Source of the DNA: Ampullaceana balthica
Lineage: Eukaryota > Mollusca > Gastropoda > Lymnaeidae
DNA: 64,000 bases
Direction of reading: 5' to 3'
NCBI GenBank assembly: GCA_944989445.1
Contig: CALYLW010000039.1
Coordinates: 1,919,001 to 1,983,000, forward strand
Part shown: positions 10,601-20,733 of the stretch, piece after piece
How positions within the stretch are numbered: position 1 is the stretch's first letter
Layout of the letters: each line of letters begins with the position of its first letter
The notes under the pieces: model-generated
Told to the model about the DNA's origin: nothing
The model's database searches: none
Seen by the model: only the letters and a program-made list of their open reading frames with translations
Made by a program: the position numbers and the translations under genes

Positions 10601-11344
10601 AAGGGGGAGGGGGGCCAAACTACCCTGACGATGACCTATACAGATGCACATCTCGTGGACAGTTCGCGTTGACGTCACATTGAGGGAGTTCTTGGTTCCG
10701 GTAGAACTAAGGGAGATAATTGGCGTTGATACTCATGGTAAAAATTTGAATCTCGTGGATCACTTGGGATGGCAAACATTAACAAGGGGAGACAAATGTC
10801 AGAGCGAGTGGTGGGAATTACTTCAATTACCCTGCAGTTGTCTGCGCTTCAGTTGGGGGTCAGTGAGTCGTTGGTGGGGGAATGGTAGATGGTAAGGTAA
10901 TGTGAAGGGGGTAAAAGGGAATAGGTGGTAATGGTGTGTGGCGGGACTAGATGGAATATATGATGTGTTATGTAATGTAATGAGACAATAGCACATATGG
11001 AATAGGTGTAAGGCAATGGTCTCCAAACTACGGCCCGCGGGCCAGATGCGGCCCGCGAGGCCCTCTCATCCCGCCCCCGGAGACCTTTTAATCTCCAAAA
11101 AAGATACTATTTTTACCTATTTTTACCTGGTAAGGTAATGCAATGGGTAAGAAGGAATAGGTGCTATGGAAATACTAATGATAAGGTAATTTAAGCAACA
11201 AAAGGGAAATAGGTGGTAAATTAATGTAATGGGACAGGGGGAGTAGGTGGTAAGCTAATATGGTTTGAGAAGAGAGAATAGACACACCCCTGTGATATAG
11301 GAAGCATAAAGTACAGAACAAAGTTACATAGTTCATAGAAGGCA
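10600..11344. other. Intron 2 segment with a hAT 5'-end fragment
   Basis: At 11013-11092 the sequence CAATGGTCTCCAAACTACGG followed by GCCCGCGGGCC is a common hAT terminal sequence; no partner end was found. The surroundings contain GGTAATGTAATGGG-type loose repeats. No coding signal. Confidence 0.55.
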
Positions 11345-11510
11345 GTACACATACGTCTTTTGTTATACACATACATCTTTTGATATAAACATACATCTTT
11401 TAATCTTTTGATATAAACATACATCTTTTAATCTTTTGATATAAACATACATCTTTTAATCTTTTGTTATAAACATACATCTTTTAATCTTTTGTTATAA
11501 ACATACTGTT
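11345..11510. repeat. 28-bp tandem repeat, about 5-6 copies
   Basis: Units contain ATAAACATACATCTTTTAAT. Open frames across it are repeat artefacts. Confidence 0.9.
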
Positions 11511-11611
11511 CTTTCTTTTCCGACACTTCTTTTTTATCATTTTAAAATATTTTCTTATCAAAAATGTTTTCCTAAACCCTATGGTTAAAGATATACTTTA
11601 GAATAAGGGGG

Positions 11612-13010
11612 GGGGGTGTGGCCGGATATGGTTCTTTACTATTTGCCGGATCCGGATAGGTTGGCCCTAATTTGTGTCGGATCCGGATATCTCCGGATTT
11701 AAGTGTAAGAGCTAAGGGGGTGTACTTTACTACTTTCTATTTAGTATTTAATGCTATTTATTAAAATATTTATTTTCCAACATATGGAGAGTATCTGCTA
11801 ACTACAATGACAGTCTGTGACACTGACAACGTCAACGATGAAAATATTACAATGAATTGAATGAAGTTTAACTAACTGTGTAGTGTGTACCAAGCGAACG
11901 GTGCTGTACTAAGTGTGTAGTGTGGTGTGCAAGAAGTCCTGATCTAGGGCCATAATAAAAGATGTTCTTTCGTGCAGACGATTTAAGTTTAATATGTTGT
12001 TAGTCAACTTGCTTTCAAATAGAAACACTCGCGGCCTTGACCGTTATTCACATTTTGACATCACGCAGAATTGTTTTTCTTTAAAAAATCATTCATCAGC
12101 CGAACTCCTCTAATAGTGATGACGTGTATACTATTTATATACCGGAATAATCAGAAGGTGCTTTGATGTCACTCGTGTGTTTTCTCTCGTATGCTGCCGT
12201 AACACATTAAATAAAACAAACCCGTAAAAACAAAGTTTTTGACTATAAATCCCTTATATATGAGACATAACTAACAGTATTGAATATTTTCAAACGCGAT
12301 AAACATTTACAGACTGAATCTGTCTTAACTCAACTTTGCTTCATAACCCTGGGGGTGGGGGTGGGAGAGGGGAAAAGTCTTGTAACCGATCGCTGGTCCG
12401 AGCTCAGCGTGACACGTAAAATGTAAACAAAAGCACGCCGGTACTTCGATGGGTCGCGTCAACGCGTCAACTCAAACTCTCACGTGGACAAAAAACAATA
12501 ACAAACAGTGAATTTGAATTACATACGTTATATAAGGATGAACTAAAAATGCATTAATTTAAGTACGGTACGTTCGATCGATCTGAAATTTTGATACGAT
12601 GCATTGTTAGGTGAGACGGGACCGTGTGCCAAGTTTCAGCTCGATCGGATAACGGGAAGTGGGTCATTTTTTACTTTTATTTTTCCGCCCATCCCAAGAC
12701 AGAGATGACGACAGAACGAGAGAGACGGCCGTGAAGTTAATATAAGGGATTTAAAAATGAACTCTGGCTAATAAGCGTATACCGACTAATTTAATTTACG
12801 GTCATCACAGGACTGGTCCCAATCTCAGGACCGGTTAACTGTTAACAACTTCAAAAAAAAACTGTTCTTTTATTCAATTAATTTAATTTGATTTCAAATA
12901 ATTCTTATAATTCTAAACTACATTGATATCCGGAGCCGACCCGGATCTGCTGTAAGTATTTGGCAAATCCGAATAGTGCCGGAAATCCAGATATTCGGCC
13001 ACTCCCTTCT
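11612..13010. mobile_element. TIR element, about 1.4 kb, no transposase
   Basis: The left end reads GTGTGGCCGGATAT...TTTGCCGGATCCGGAT and the right end, reversed, reads GAGTGGCCGAATATC...GGATTTGCC, so the termini are long imperfect inverted repeats. The target duplication is not clear. The CCGGAT-rich ends resemble hAT termini. Inside, 12226-12680 is an inverted copy of the dispersed repeat also found at 36.1 kb. Confidence 0.55.
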
Positions 13011-13019
13011 TTGTAATGC

Positions 13020-13265
13020 CTGATATGTCAGAAGTAAATGACTGATATGTCAGAAGTAAATGGCTGATATGTCAGAAGTAAATGACTGATATGTCAGAAG
13101 TAAATGACTGATATGTCAGAAGTAAATGACTGATATGTCAGAAGTAAATGACTGATATGTCAGAAATAAATGACTGATATGTCAGAAGTAAATGACTGAT
13201 AGTCAGAAGTAAATGACTGATTTGACAGAAGTAAATGACCGAATTGACAAAAGTAAATGAATGAT
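13020..13265. repeat. 22-bp minisatellite, left part
   Basis: About 11 copies of a unit with ACTGATATGTCAGAAGTAAA, decaying at the right end. The same unit resumes at 14531, so the array has been split by later insertions. Confidence 0.93.
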
Positions 13266-13314
13266 ATGACACGAGAGGGCTGACAATACGACTGCCAGGG
13301 GGGTATTCGCTAAC

Positions 13315-14535
13315 ATGCCCAGGCCAAGTCGATCAGACCAGTGGCGGAGTTTGAGTCGCAAACACCAGAGTTTAGTGACTCAAATCCGAACAGAGCACTG
13401 CCCAACCAAGTCATATTTCAACAGGCTAGACCACAACAGGGACTCGAAATGTCGTCATTGCAACCTAGCCTCTGAAACAGTACTATACCTGTTAACTTCG
13501 TGTCCCGCGCTAGACATAGCCGGGGGGGGGGAGGTTAGGGAGACAAATGAGTCCTATGTGGAGATTGTGTTGTATGGCACTGCTCAGCTAGGGTTGCCAG
13601 GTACGTGGACACCAAAAGGAGGACATAATAAAGCAAAAAGGAGGACAAAGCAGGACATAATAAAACAAAAAGGAGGACGACCAAGGAGAACATTTTGAAT
13701 AACCCACTTGAGTCGTCCTGGATTGAACTTACAGTCAGTGCAATATTATTGTAATAGCTGCCACTGTTCATGCAAGAGTCTTCAATTCTGATAAAAAATG
13801 ATTTAAGATTGCAATATTGGTCAAACAATTGCACATCACCTACAGTAATACCCTACTCTTTGAGATACAATATGCATGCCAAAAGGCCATCAAATTAATG
13901 TCTTTGATTTTTATCTAAGTACATCCAATTAAAGCATTGAAATTCATCAAAAGGTTTCAACCACTCTTCTAAGTAACTAATGCATGCGCCATACATCAAT
14001 TTAACATCTGCAATAAAATTATTATATTCATCTTCTCGACCTCTTCCTTTAAGTCTTCTCAACATCTACCTGACTTACAGTGAAATAAATGTCTCCTCAT
14101 GTTTTTTCTTCAAAACTTCCAATGTTGTACAAAGACGGATCATTACCTCCTATACTGATGATTCGTTTCTTTTAATGACAGTGACAGCAATATTTTTCAA
14201 CCTAGATCTAGGTTGTTTCGTCATTGTCTAGATTTCTAAATTTTATTTAAAAAATAGCCATAATTTAGGATTTTAAAAGTAAGCATACGATGAATTAGTT
14301 GTAACAATGATACATTAAATTATAATTCAAAATGTCAAAAAGCCGGACATTTTAAACGTTTTTAGCTTTGCTTGCCGGACGGAGGACATTGAGCTGAAAA
14401 GGAGGACATGTCCTGTTTTTGCCGGACGTCTGGCAACCATATGCTCAGCAGATGAAGCAGGTTGCCCAGGTATTAGCCTAGGCCTTAAGAGACAAAGTCT
14501 CAGGCTCAAAGAATATGTAGAAGAAGACAGCAGTA
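13315..14535 (+). pseudogene. LINE 3'-coding remnant interrupted by a hAT element
   Basis: Frame 13315-13588 encodes SLVTQIRTEHCPTKSYFNRL followed by CRHC...ETVLYLLTSCPALD, the cysteine/His-type tail found after the reverse transcriptase domain in many non-LTR retrotransposons. The frame runs into the hAT element at 13589 and similar sequence resumes at 14450, where a TAG follows after a few codons. The frame is shifted near the poly-G at 13524. Only a C-terminal stub is present; no RT domain is visible. The LINE clade is uncertain. Confidence 0.7.
13589..14441. mobile_element. Non-autonomous hAT element, 853 bp, inserted in a LINE remnant
   Basis: Termini TAGGGTTGCCAG and, inverted, CTGGCAACCATA; flanked by the 8-bp duplication TGCTCAGC (13581-13588 and 14442-14449). 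Near both ends are GGAGGACA motifs in inverted orientation. No transposase. Confidence 0.9.
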
Positions 14536-14655
14536 AATGACTGATATGGCAGAAGTAAATGACTTATATGTCAGAAGTAAATGACTGATATGACAGAAGT
14601 AATTGACCCTGTCAGAAGTAAATGACTGATATGACAGAAGTAAGTAAATGACGGC
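14531..14655. repeat. 22-bp minisatellite, right part
   Basis: About five diverged copies of the unit found at 13020-13265, on the far side of the LINE/hAT insertion. Confidence 0.9.
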
Positions 14656-14808
14656 GAAAATTCAAAATAATTTGCCCTATCAGTCCATGAATGAGTTGGT
14701 CTCGTTCACTATGGACATACATGTCATTTCAACTGACCAGTGTCCACCTACTTTTAGTAATGTTATTATATACATACTTGTCAGTTCAACTGACCAGTGT
14801 CCACCTAC

Positions 14809-14931
14809 CTTTAGGAATGTTGCACTGTTCTCGCTGCCTCTCGAATGCTCTGAAGCCGTCCACAATAAACTGTGACATCTGTTGTGTTGTCCCGGGGGTG
14901 AGGGGCGGGACGCCATTTCCAGTGGGAAAAT
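14809..14931 (-). CDS. ets1/2: ETS1/2-like exon 2: ERK phosphorylation segment
   Basis: 123-bp exon, residues about 159-199, phase 1 at both ends; acceptor CTATCCCCAG before 14931 and donor G|GTAGGT after 14809. The protein reads FPTGNGVPPLTPGTTQQMSQ, then FIVDGFRAFERQREQCNIPK. It aligns with vertebrate ETS1 VPLLTPSSKEMMSQ...QQRLGIPK just before the Pointed domain. The Thr-Pro (Thr about 170) matches ETS1 Thr38 and Pointed-P2 Thr151, the ERK target that activates the protein. The split codon with exon 3 gives Asp, completing PKDPTQW. Confidence 0.92.
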
Positions 14932-14939
14932 CTGGGGAT

Positions 14940-15115
14940 AGATGGCATAGGATGAGTGGTGAGGATAAACATTGGATAAGTGGTGAGGATAAACATAGGA
15001 TAAGTGGTGAGGATAAACATAGGATAAGTGGTGAGGATAAACATAGGATACGTCGAGGGGATAAAAGTAAGATAGAGGTGGGGATAAACATAGGATAAGT
15101 GGTGGGGATTATAAA
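14940..15115. repeat. 24-bp minisatellite, about 7 copies, at the exon 2 acceptor
   Basis: Units contain GGATAAGTGGTGAGGATAAA. In gene orientation they read as pyrimidine-rich TTTATCCTCACCACTTATCC and begin about 8 bases upstream of the exon 2 acceptor AG, so the array supplies the branch and pyrimidine region. Confidence 0.94.
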
Positions 15116-16140
15116 CCGTTAAAGGATGGAGTTGTGATAGCCGTTAAGATATCTGTTCATCAAAGTCTGCATGTTGGGATAGCATTGGTCTTGGTGAAGA
15201 CATAATTCTATGTATTGGTTTATCTGTCCGAGTGGTCTTCAATGCGTAGTTAGTCTGTTAGGATAAGTCGGGGGTTGGCAAGCTTTTTAGGGCGAGGGCC
15301 GCATTAGTAAGAAGTGAATCATCAAGGGGCCGCACCTAACCAACATTTAGCCCTGATACAAGCATCCATCTTTAACGTACATTTATTGATTTTGTCGATA
15401 TTACCGAAGGATTCCGGAGGTCGTAAAAAACTCCGGGCCATAGTTTACCGAAGCATAGCGTAAGCCAATTAACATACAGCTTATTTTACAGATTTCTTTG
15501 TAATTTTGTGTGTGTTAAATTTAGAAAGGTTACGTTTTAAACAACAGGTCCATTAATTTATATGGTATCTAAAAGGTTGAGTGTGTTTTAGCCTAATGAC
15601 ATCCCGGGTAGGCCGGGTAGACAGGCATGAAGTAAAGTATACAAGGATATACAAAGTATTCTAATTCACTGCTTGTTTAGTTTTGCTAAAAATGAAAATT
15701 TTGATTCGTCTAAATTACCTCCCATTGAACGTAGTATACCCTTTTTACGATATATACACTAGCGTACACCCGTCAAAAATGACGGAAGTTTTCAGCTGGA
15801 ATCTATTTATTTTGAAAAAATGCACTTTTTTAGGGCGCCTACGGCGCCCACCTTTTTCAAATGCCCAACTAACTTGTCCTTGTTTGATCAATACGAAATA
15901 TTAAACTTTCTGAAATGCACACAAAGTATTTTATAATAGGAGTTGTTTGTTTTTTTATTTTATAATTAACCATCATCAAATACTTTTTTTACATTGTTCC
16001 CTTTTCCAAAATTAAAATGAGCTAAAACAATGACGTCATATAATATTTTTTAAAGCTTTTAAAAATTATTAATAATAATTTATATATTTTTTTACGTACA
16101 AACTTCTCCCTCGTAATATTATAATTTATTTTATTACTTT
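15116..16140. other. Intron 1 segment with transposon fragments
   Basis: At 15263-15345, GGGGTTGGCAAGCTTTTTAG and a following GGGCCGCA resemble a hAT end. At 15825-15945 an inverted copy of the GGCGCC dispersed family occurs (also at 33.2 and 43.8 kb): GGGCGCCTACGGCGCCCACC, then text matching the CTTTCTGAAATG...CACAAAGTATTTTATAA block. The rest is AT-rich. Confidence 0.55.
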
Positions 16141-16149
16141 ATGTGGACC

Positions 16150-16535
16150 GGCAGACGTCAACTAAAAAATGTCTGATAGCATCAGCACAGTTAAATTTAA
16201 ACATATAACTAGAAAGTTGAGCAAAAATTTTGTTTTTAAGCTAACTGCTGATGGCAAAGTCGAAGATGGTGAAAAAGTTTACTGTGTTCACTGCCATAAA
16301 CAATTCTCTTTTAAAGGACGTACCACCTTCAGCACAAACATCCGATCAAGTATCAGCACATTGTCATAAAATTTAGTTCAAAATATTCTTAATTTTCAAT
16401 GTCCGTGAGAAATGTTCAGTTTAATGAAGTCATAAATTTCTATTTTTGGCTTTAATCGAAATTATCGATTAATTAATCGATAATTTTTAAAAAGTTAACG
16501 ATTAAATTTTAATTAATCGATAACAGCCCTAATAT
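16150..16535 (+). pseudogene. hAT fragment with a degenerate BED zinc-finger frame
   Basis: Frame 16169-16369 encodes 66 residues including GEKVYCVHCHKQFSFKG, a Cys-x2-Cys motif like the BED zinc finger at the N terminus of Ac-type hAT transposases; the expected His pair is not preserved. The sequence then passes to TTAATCGATAACAGCCCTA at 16513-16531, which matches the end of the 9.7-kb hAT family. It looks like an internally deleted hAT copy that has lost its 5' end. Confidence 0.55.
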
Positions 16536-16539
16536 ATAT

Positions 16540-16599
<60 letters not shown>
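16532..16599. repeat. (AT)n microsatellite
   Basis: About 68 bases of almost pure AT dinucleotide, directly following the hAT end. Confidence 0.97.
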
Positions 16600-16604
<5 letters not shown>

Positions 16605-16814
16605 CGTAAGTAAACATCACCAATTGTAACGAATTACTGAAGGCCCTAATTATCCCAATATTTCTGTAGTATATCTCTCATTGTTAACTGAAGTATCACT
16701 TGCGTAATAAATATAAACTATTGTGTGCCGTTGAAATGATGTAACCAAAGATTTAAGAGCACAACAACAACAAAACAACACATGTCCAGACCGAAGAGAC
16801 ATTCTTAGACTAAA

Positions 16815-17025
16815 ACATTGAGCCTCTTCTAATAGCAGCACCCTGGCCTCTTCTAATAGCAGCCCCCTGGCCTCTTCTAATAGCAGCACCCTGGCCTCTT
16901 CTAATAGCAGCACCCTGGCCTCTTCTAATAGCAGCCCCCTGGCCTCTTCTAATAGCAGCACCCTGGCCTCTTCTCATTCAGCCCCTAGCCTCTTTTAATA
17001 GCAGCACCCTAACCTCTTCTGACAG
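16815..17025. repeat. 24-bp minisatellite, about 8 copies
   Basis: Units contain CCTCTTCTAATAGCAGCACC; the last copies are diverged. Confidence 0.94.
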
Positions 17026-17324
17026 ACCTATCACCAGAAAGGTCAAGGCCAAGACATGATTAAGTTCACATGTGGCCGTCTTCAGGAAAGCTCATTTCAA
17101 CTCAAACAATATCAACGTGTCAAAAGAGGGGGGGGGTGGTACGGGAGGGAGGAGTACGGGGGTATTATATGGGGAGGGAGGAGTGCGGGGTATTATATGG
17201 GTAGGTGTAGTAAGGGTGCACGTTGACCCTGTAAGACAGGGCCGGGGGGGGGGTGTTGTAACACCTGAATCACAATCGACTTATGAAAGTCTTGGGAAAG
17301 AACTGATTCCAGGAAAATGACATC
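17026..17324. other. Unique intron segment
   Basis: G-rich stretches at 17125-17255. No recognised feature. Confidence 0.4.
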
Positions 17325-17600
17325 AAACATGTATAGTATCATTTACATCTACAGCATCATTGACATCTACGGTACCATTGACATCTACAGTACCATTGAC
17401 ATCTACAGTACCATTGACATCTACAGTACCATTGACATCTACAGTACCATTGACATCTACAGTACCATTGACATCTACAGTACCATTGACATCTACAGTA
17501 CCATTGACATCTACAGTACCATTGACATCTACAGTACCATTGACATCTACAGTACCATTGACATCTACAGTACCATTGACATGTACATCGTTGTACCACC
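17325..17600. repeat. 18-bp minisatellite, about 15 copies
   Basis: Units of TCTACAGTACCATTGACA, nearly perfect between 17362 and 17580. All frames stay open only because the unit is a multiple of three. Confidence 0.97.
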
Positions 17601-17641
17601 CACAGCACCATTGACAGCAAACAACATTCTACCATCTACAA

Positions 17642-17815
17642 CAGTGCTTCTCAAACTTTTTAGCATGGCGGACCGGCAGGAATTTTATCCATTGCACCAG
17701 GGACCGGTGTACTATTATACCTGCACTGACAATTTTTTCTGACCTTTTCTGATAATTTCTGCGCACCGCAGCGGACGGCCCACCGGTCCGCGGACCACAA
17801 CTTTGAGAAGCACTG
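17642..17815. mobile_element. hAT MITE, 174 bp, with 8-bp TSD
   Basis: It starts CAGTGCTTCTCAAAC and ends with the inverted CTTTGAGAAGCACTG; inner termini share GGACCGG. It is flanked by ATCTACAA at 17634-17641 and 17816-17823. The flanks derive from the neighbouring 18-bp minisatellite. Confidence 0.93.
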
Positions 17816-17823
17816 ATCTACAA

Positions 17824-18600
17824 CACTGTCGACAGCATACATCATTCAATAATATACAGTTCGATCGACAGCTACACCATTCTTTCATCTACACTCTACA
17901 GTACCATTGGAGTTGGCTACTGACAGCTGCATCAATCTATCATTTACATTTAACATCAACTGCTGCATGTTTCTACCACTTGTATATTAAATATGGGATG
18001 GGATGGAAACATGATATTTACTATTGTTCACGCCGTATGCGATTCTGTCTGGCAGCTCCATGTGACAAGTAGCCACAGCTCTAAGGAACTAGTTGATCTG
18101 TCTCTCTCTCTCTCTATCTTCCTCCTACAATGTAAAGGTCTAGTCTCACCTACAAGTACTACAACTCGACTCCTTCATTCCCTTCCCCACACGCCCCTAA
18201 CCCTAGAGATCACTCCGACTGGTAAGTACCAACTTAAGGAGCCCCACCCCTCACCCTCTAACTCTCTGGCTCAGCTCTCTGATACGCCTCTTGACATGCC
18301 TCTACTAGTCCACACATTGAGACTTATACAACCCTCGCGTTGCTGGCGGACTTGCTTGTTCCGGCCAGTTAGACGAGCCACGAGCATGCAATGGATGATG
18401 GTCCGTGAGAGTGGATTGTGGATGGGAGTTTGTTGTAGGTGGTCGACACATGCGGGGGGGGGGAGGAGGAGGGGGCTTTGACATAAGAGGAAATTGAAGA
18501 TGGTGGGTTTTTAAAATTGTGCGGTTCAAGTGGGGAAAGTGTATTGATATTTCAATATATGGTATAGAATAGGACTGCGATAAAAATTGTGTATTTTGAT
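17824..18600. other. Intron 1 segment, with a candidate plus-strand exon
   Basis: Mostly unique sequence. 18138-18221 is bounded by a pyrimidine tract plus AG (after CTCTCTATCTTCCTCC) and the strong donor CTG|GTAAGTACC on the plus strand. It is 84 bp and open in two frames, one of them phase 1 at both ends (containing TSTTTRLLHSLPHTPLT). I do not recognise a product, and it could be chance. Confidence 0.3.
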
Positions 18601-18605
18601 TATTT

Positions 18606-19637
18606 CAATAATGACAAGTTTTAATACAATGACGCCACTGACAAGTTTTAATACAATGACGCCACTGACAAGTTTTAATACAATGACGCCACTGACAAGT
18701 TTAAATACAATGACGCCACTGAAAAATTTTAATATAATGACGCCACAGACAAGTTTTAATACAATGACGCCACTGACAAATTTTAATACAATGACGCCAC
18801 TGACAAGTTTTAATACAATGACGCCACTGACAAGTTTTAATACAATGACGCCACTGACAAGTTTTAATACAATGACGCCACTGACAAATTTTAATACAAT
18901 GACGCCACTGACAAGTTTTAATACAATGACGCCACTGACACGTTTTAATACAATGACGCCACAGACAAGTTTTAATACAATGACGACACTGACAAATTTT
19001 AATATAATGACGCCACTGACAAGTTTTAATACAATGACGCCACTGACAAATTTTAATACAATGACGCCACTGACAAGTTTTAATACAATGACGCCACTGA
19101 CAAGTTTTAATACAATGACGCCACTGACAAGTTTTAATGCAATGACGCCACTGAAAATTTTTAATATAATGACGCCACTGACACATTTTAATGCAATGAC
19201 GCCACTGACAAGTTTTAATACCATGACGCCACTGACACGTTTTAATACAACGACGCCACTGACAAGTTTTAATACAATGACGCCACTGACAAATTTTAAT
19301 ACAATGAAGCCACTGACAAGTTTTAATACAATGACGCCACTGACAAATTTTAATACAATGACGCCACTGACAAGTTTTAATACAATGACGCCACTGACAA
19401 ATTTTAATACAATGACCCCACTGACACGTTTTAATACAATGACGCCACTGACAAGTTTTAATACAATGACGCCACTGACAAATTTTAATACAATGACGCC
19501 ACTGACAAGTTTTAATACCATGACGCCACTGACAAATTTTAATACAATGACGCCACTGACAAGTTTTAATACAATGACGCCACTGACAAATTTTAATACC
19601 ATGACGCCACTGACAAGTTTTAATACAATGACGCCAC
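18606..19637. repeat. 27-bp minisatellite, about 38 copies
   Basis: Units contain TTTTAATACAATGACGCCAC with an alternating GACAAG/GACAAA/GACACG variant. Frames of over 330 codons on both strands arise because 27 is a multiple of three and the unit lacks stops; they are not genes. Confidence 0.97.
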
Positions 19638-19893
19638 GTGGGGAAGGGGGGGGGGTTCGTAGAGCTTAGACCAAATGGATTAAGGGAACATATGAAATCA
19701 CGTCTGCGCGACAATTTTCACCTTTGGCTAATGGCTTTCAACTATCTCACCAGATTAAACACGCCTCCAAAAGTAAAGATGGGAAGTTAGGTTATAAACT
19801 TAGAACGTCGGAGAGCTCCGTTAGTGACGTATCAGGATAGCTGGTTCAGATGTAATATTTACGACTAATAGGTCATTGTGTGGCTACTTAGCG

Positions 19894-20733
19894 AGTTGTT
19901 ACATGCATGAGTTGTTACATGTATGAGTTGTTACATGCATGAGTTGTTACATGTATGAGTTGTTACATGCATGAGTTGTTACATGTATGAGTTGTTACAT
20001 GCATGAGTTGTTACATGCATGAGTTGTTACATGTATGAGTTGTTACATGTATGAGTTGTTACATGTATGAGTTGTTACATGCATGAGTTGTTACATGCAT
20101 GAGTTGTTACATGTATGAGTTGTTACATGTATGAGTTGTTACATGCATGAGTTGTTACATGTATGAGTTGTTACATGCATGAGTTGTTACATGTATGAGT
20201 TGTTACATGCATGAGTTGTTACATGCATGAGTTGTTACATGTATGAGTTGTTACATGTATGAGTTGTTACATGTATGAGTTGTTACATGTATGAGTTGTT
20301 ACATGCATGAGTTGTTACATGTATGAGTTGTTACATGTATGAGTTGTTACATGCATGAGTTGTTACATGTATGAGTTGTTACATGCATGAGTTGTTACAT
20401 GTATGAGTTGTTACATGCATGAGTTGTTACATGCATGAGTTGTTACATGCATGAGTTGTTACATGCATGAGTTGTTACATGCATGAGTTGTTACATGTAT
20501 GAGTTGTTACATGCATGAGTTGTTACATGCATGAGTTGTTACATGCATGAGTTGTTACATGTATGAGTTGTTACATGTATGAGTTGTTACGTGCATGAGT
20601 TGTTAGATGCATGAGTTGTTACATGTATGAGTTGTTACATGTATGAGTTGTTACATGTATGAGATGTTACATGTATGAGTTGTTACATGCATGAGTTGTT
20701 ACATGTATGAGTTGTTACATGTATGAGTTTTTA
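19894..20733. repeat. 16-bp minisatellite, about 52 copies, with a two-state variant
   Basis: Units of GAGTTGTTACATGCAT in which one base is C or T (TGCA or TGTA); the other bases barely vary until 20590. The order of the two states looks partly repeated (see findings). Confidence 0.97.

Larger units (their letters stand above)
4707..14808 (-). other. ETS gene intron 2 (10.1 kb)
   Basis: The intron between exons 2 and 3, listed piecewise below: at least nine tandem arrays, two hAT elements, a TIR element at 11.6-13.0 kb and a LINE remnant. No host exon was found in it on the minus strand. Confidence 0.8.

Noticed and set aside
11175..11424. Small frames near the 28-bp array
   Set aside because: Array artefacts with no domain or splice evidence.
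18526..19669. Open frames of 337-360 codons on both strands
   Set aside because: They are translations of the 27-bp array; the period is a multiple of three and the unit lacks stops, so several frames stay open without selection.
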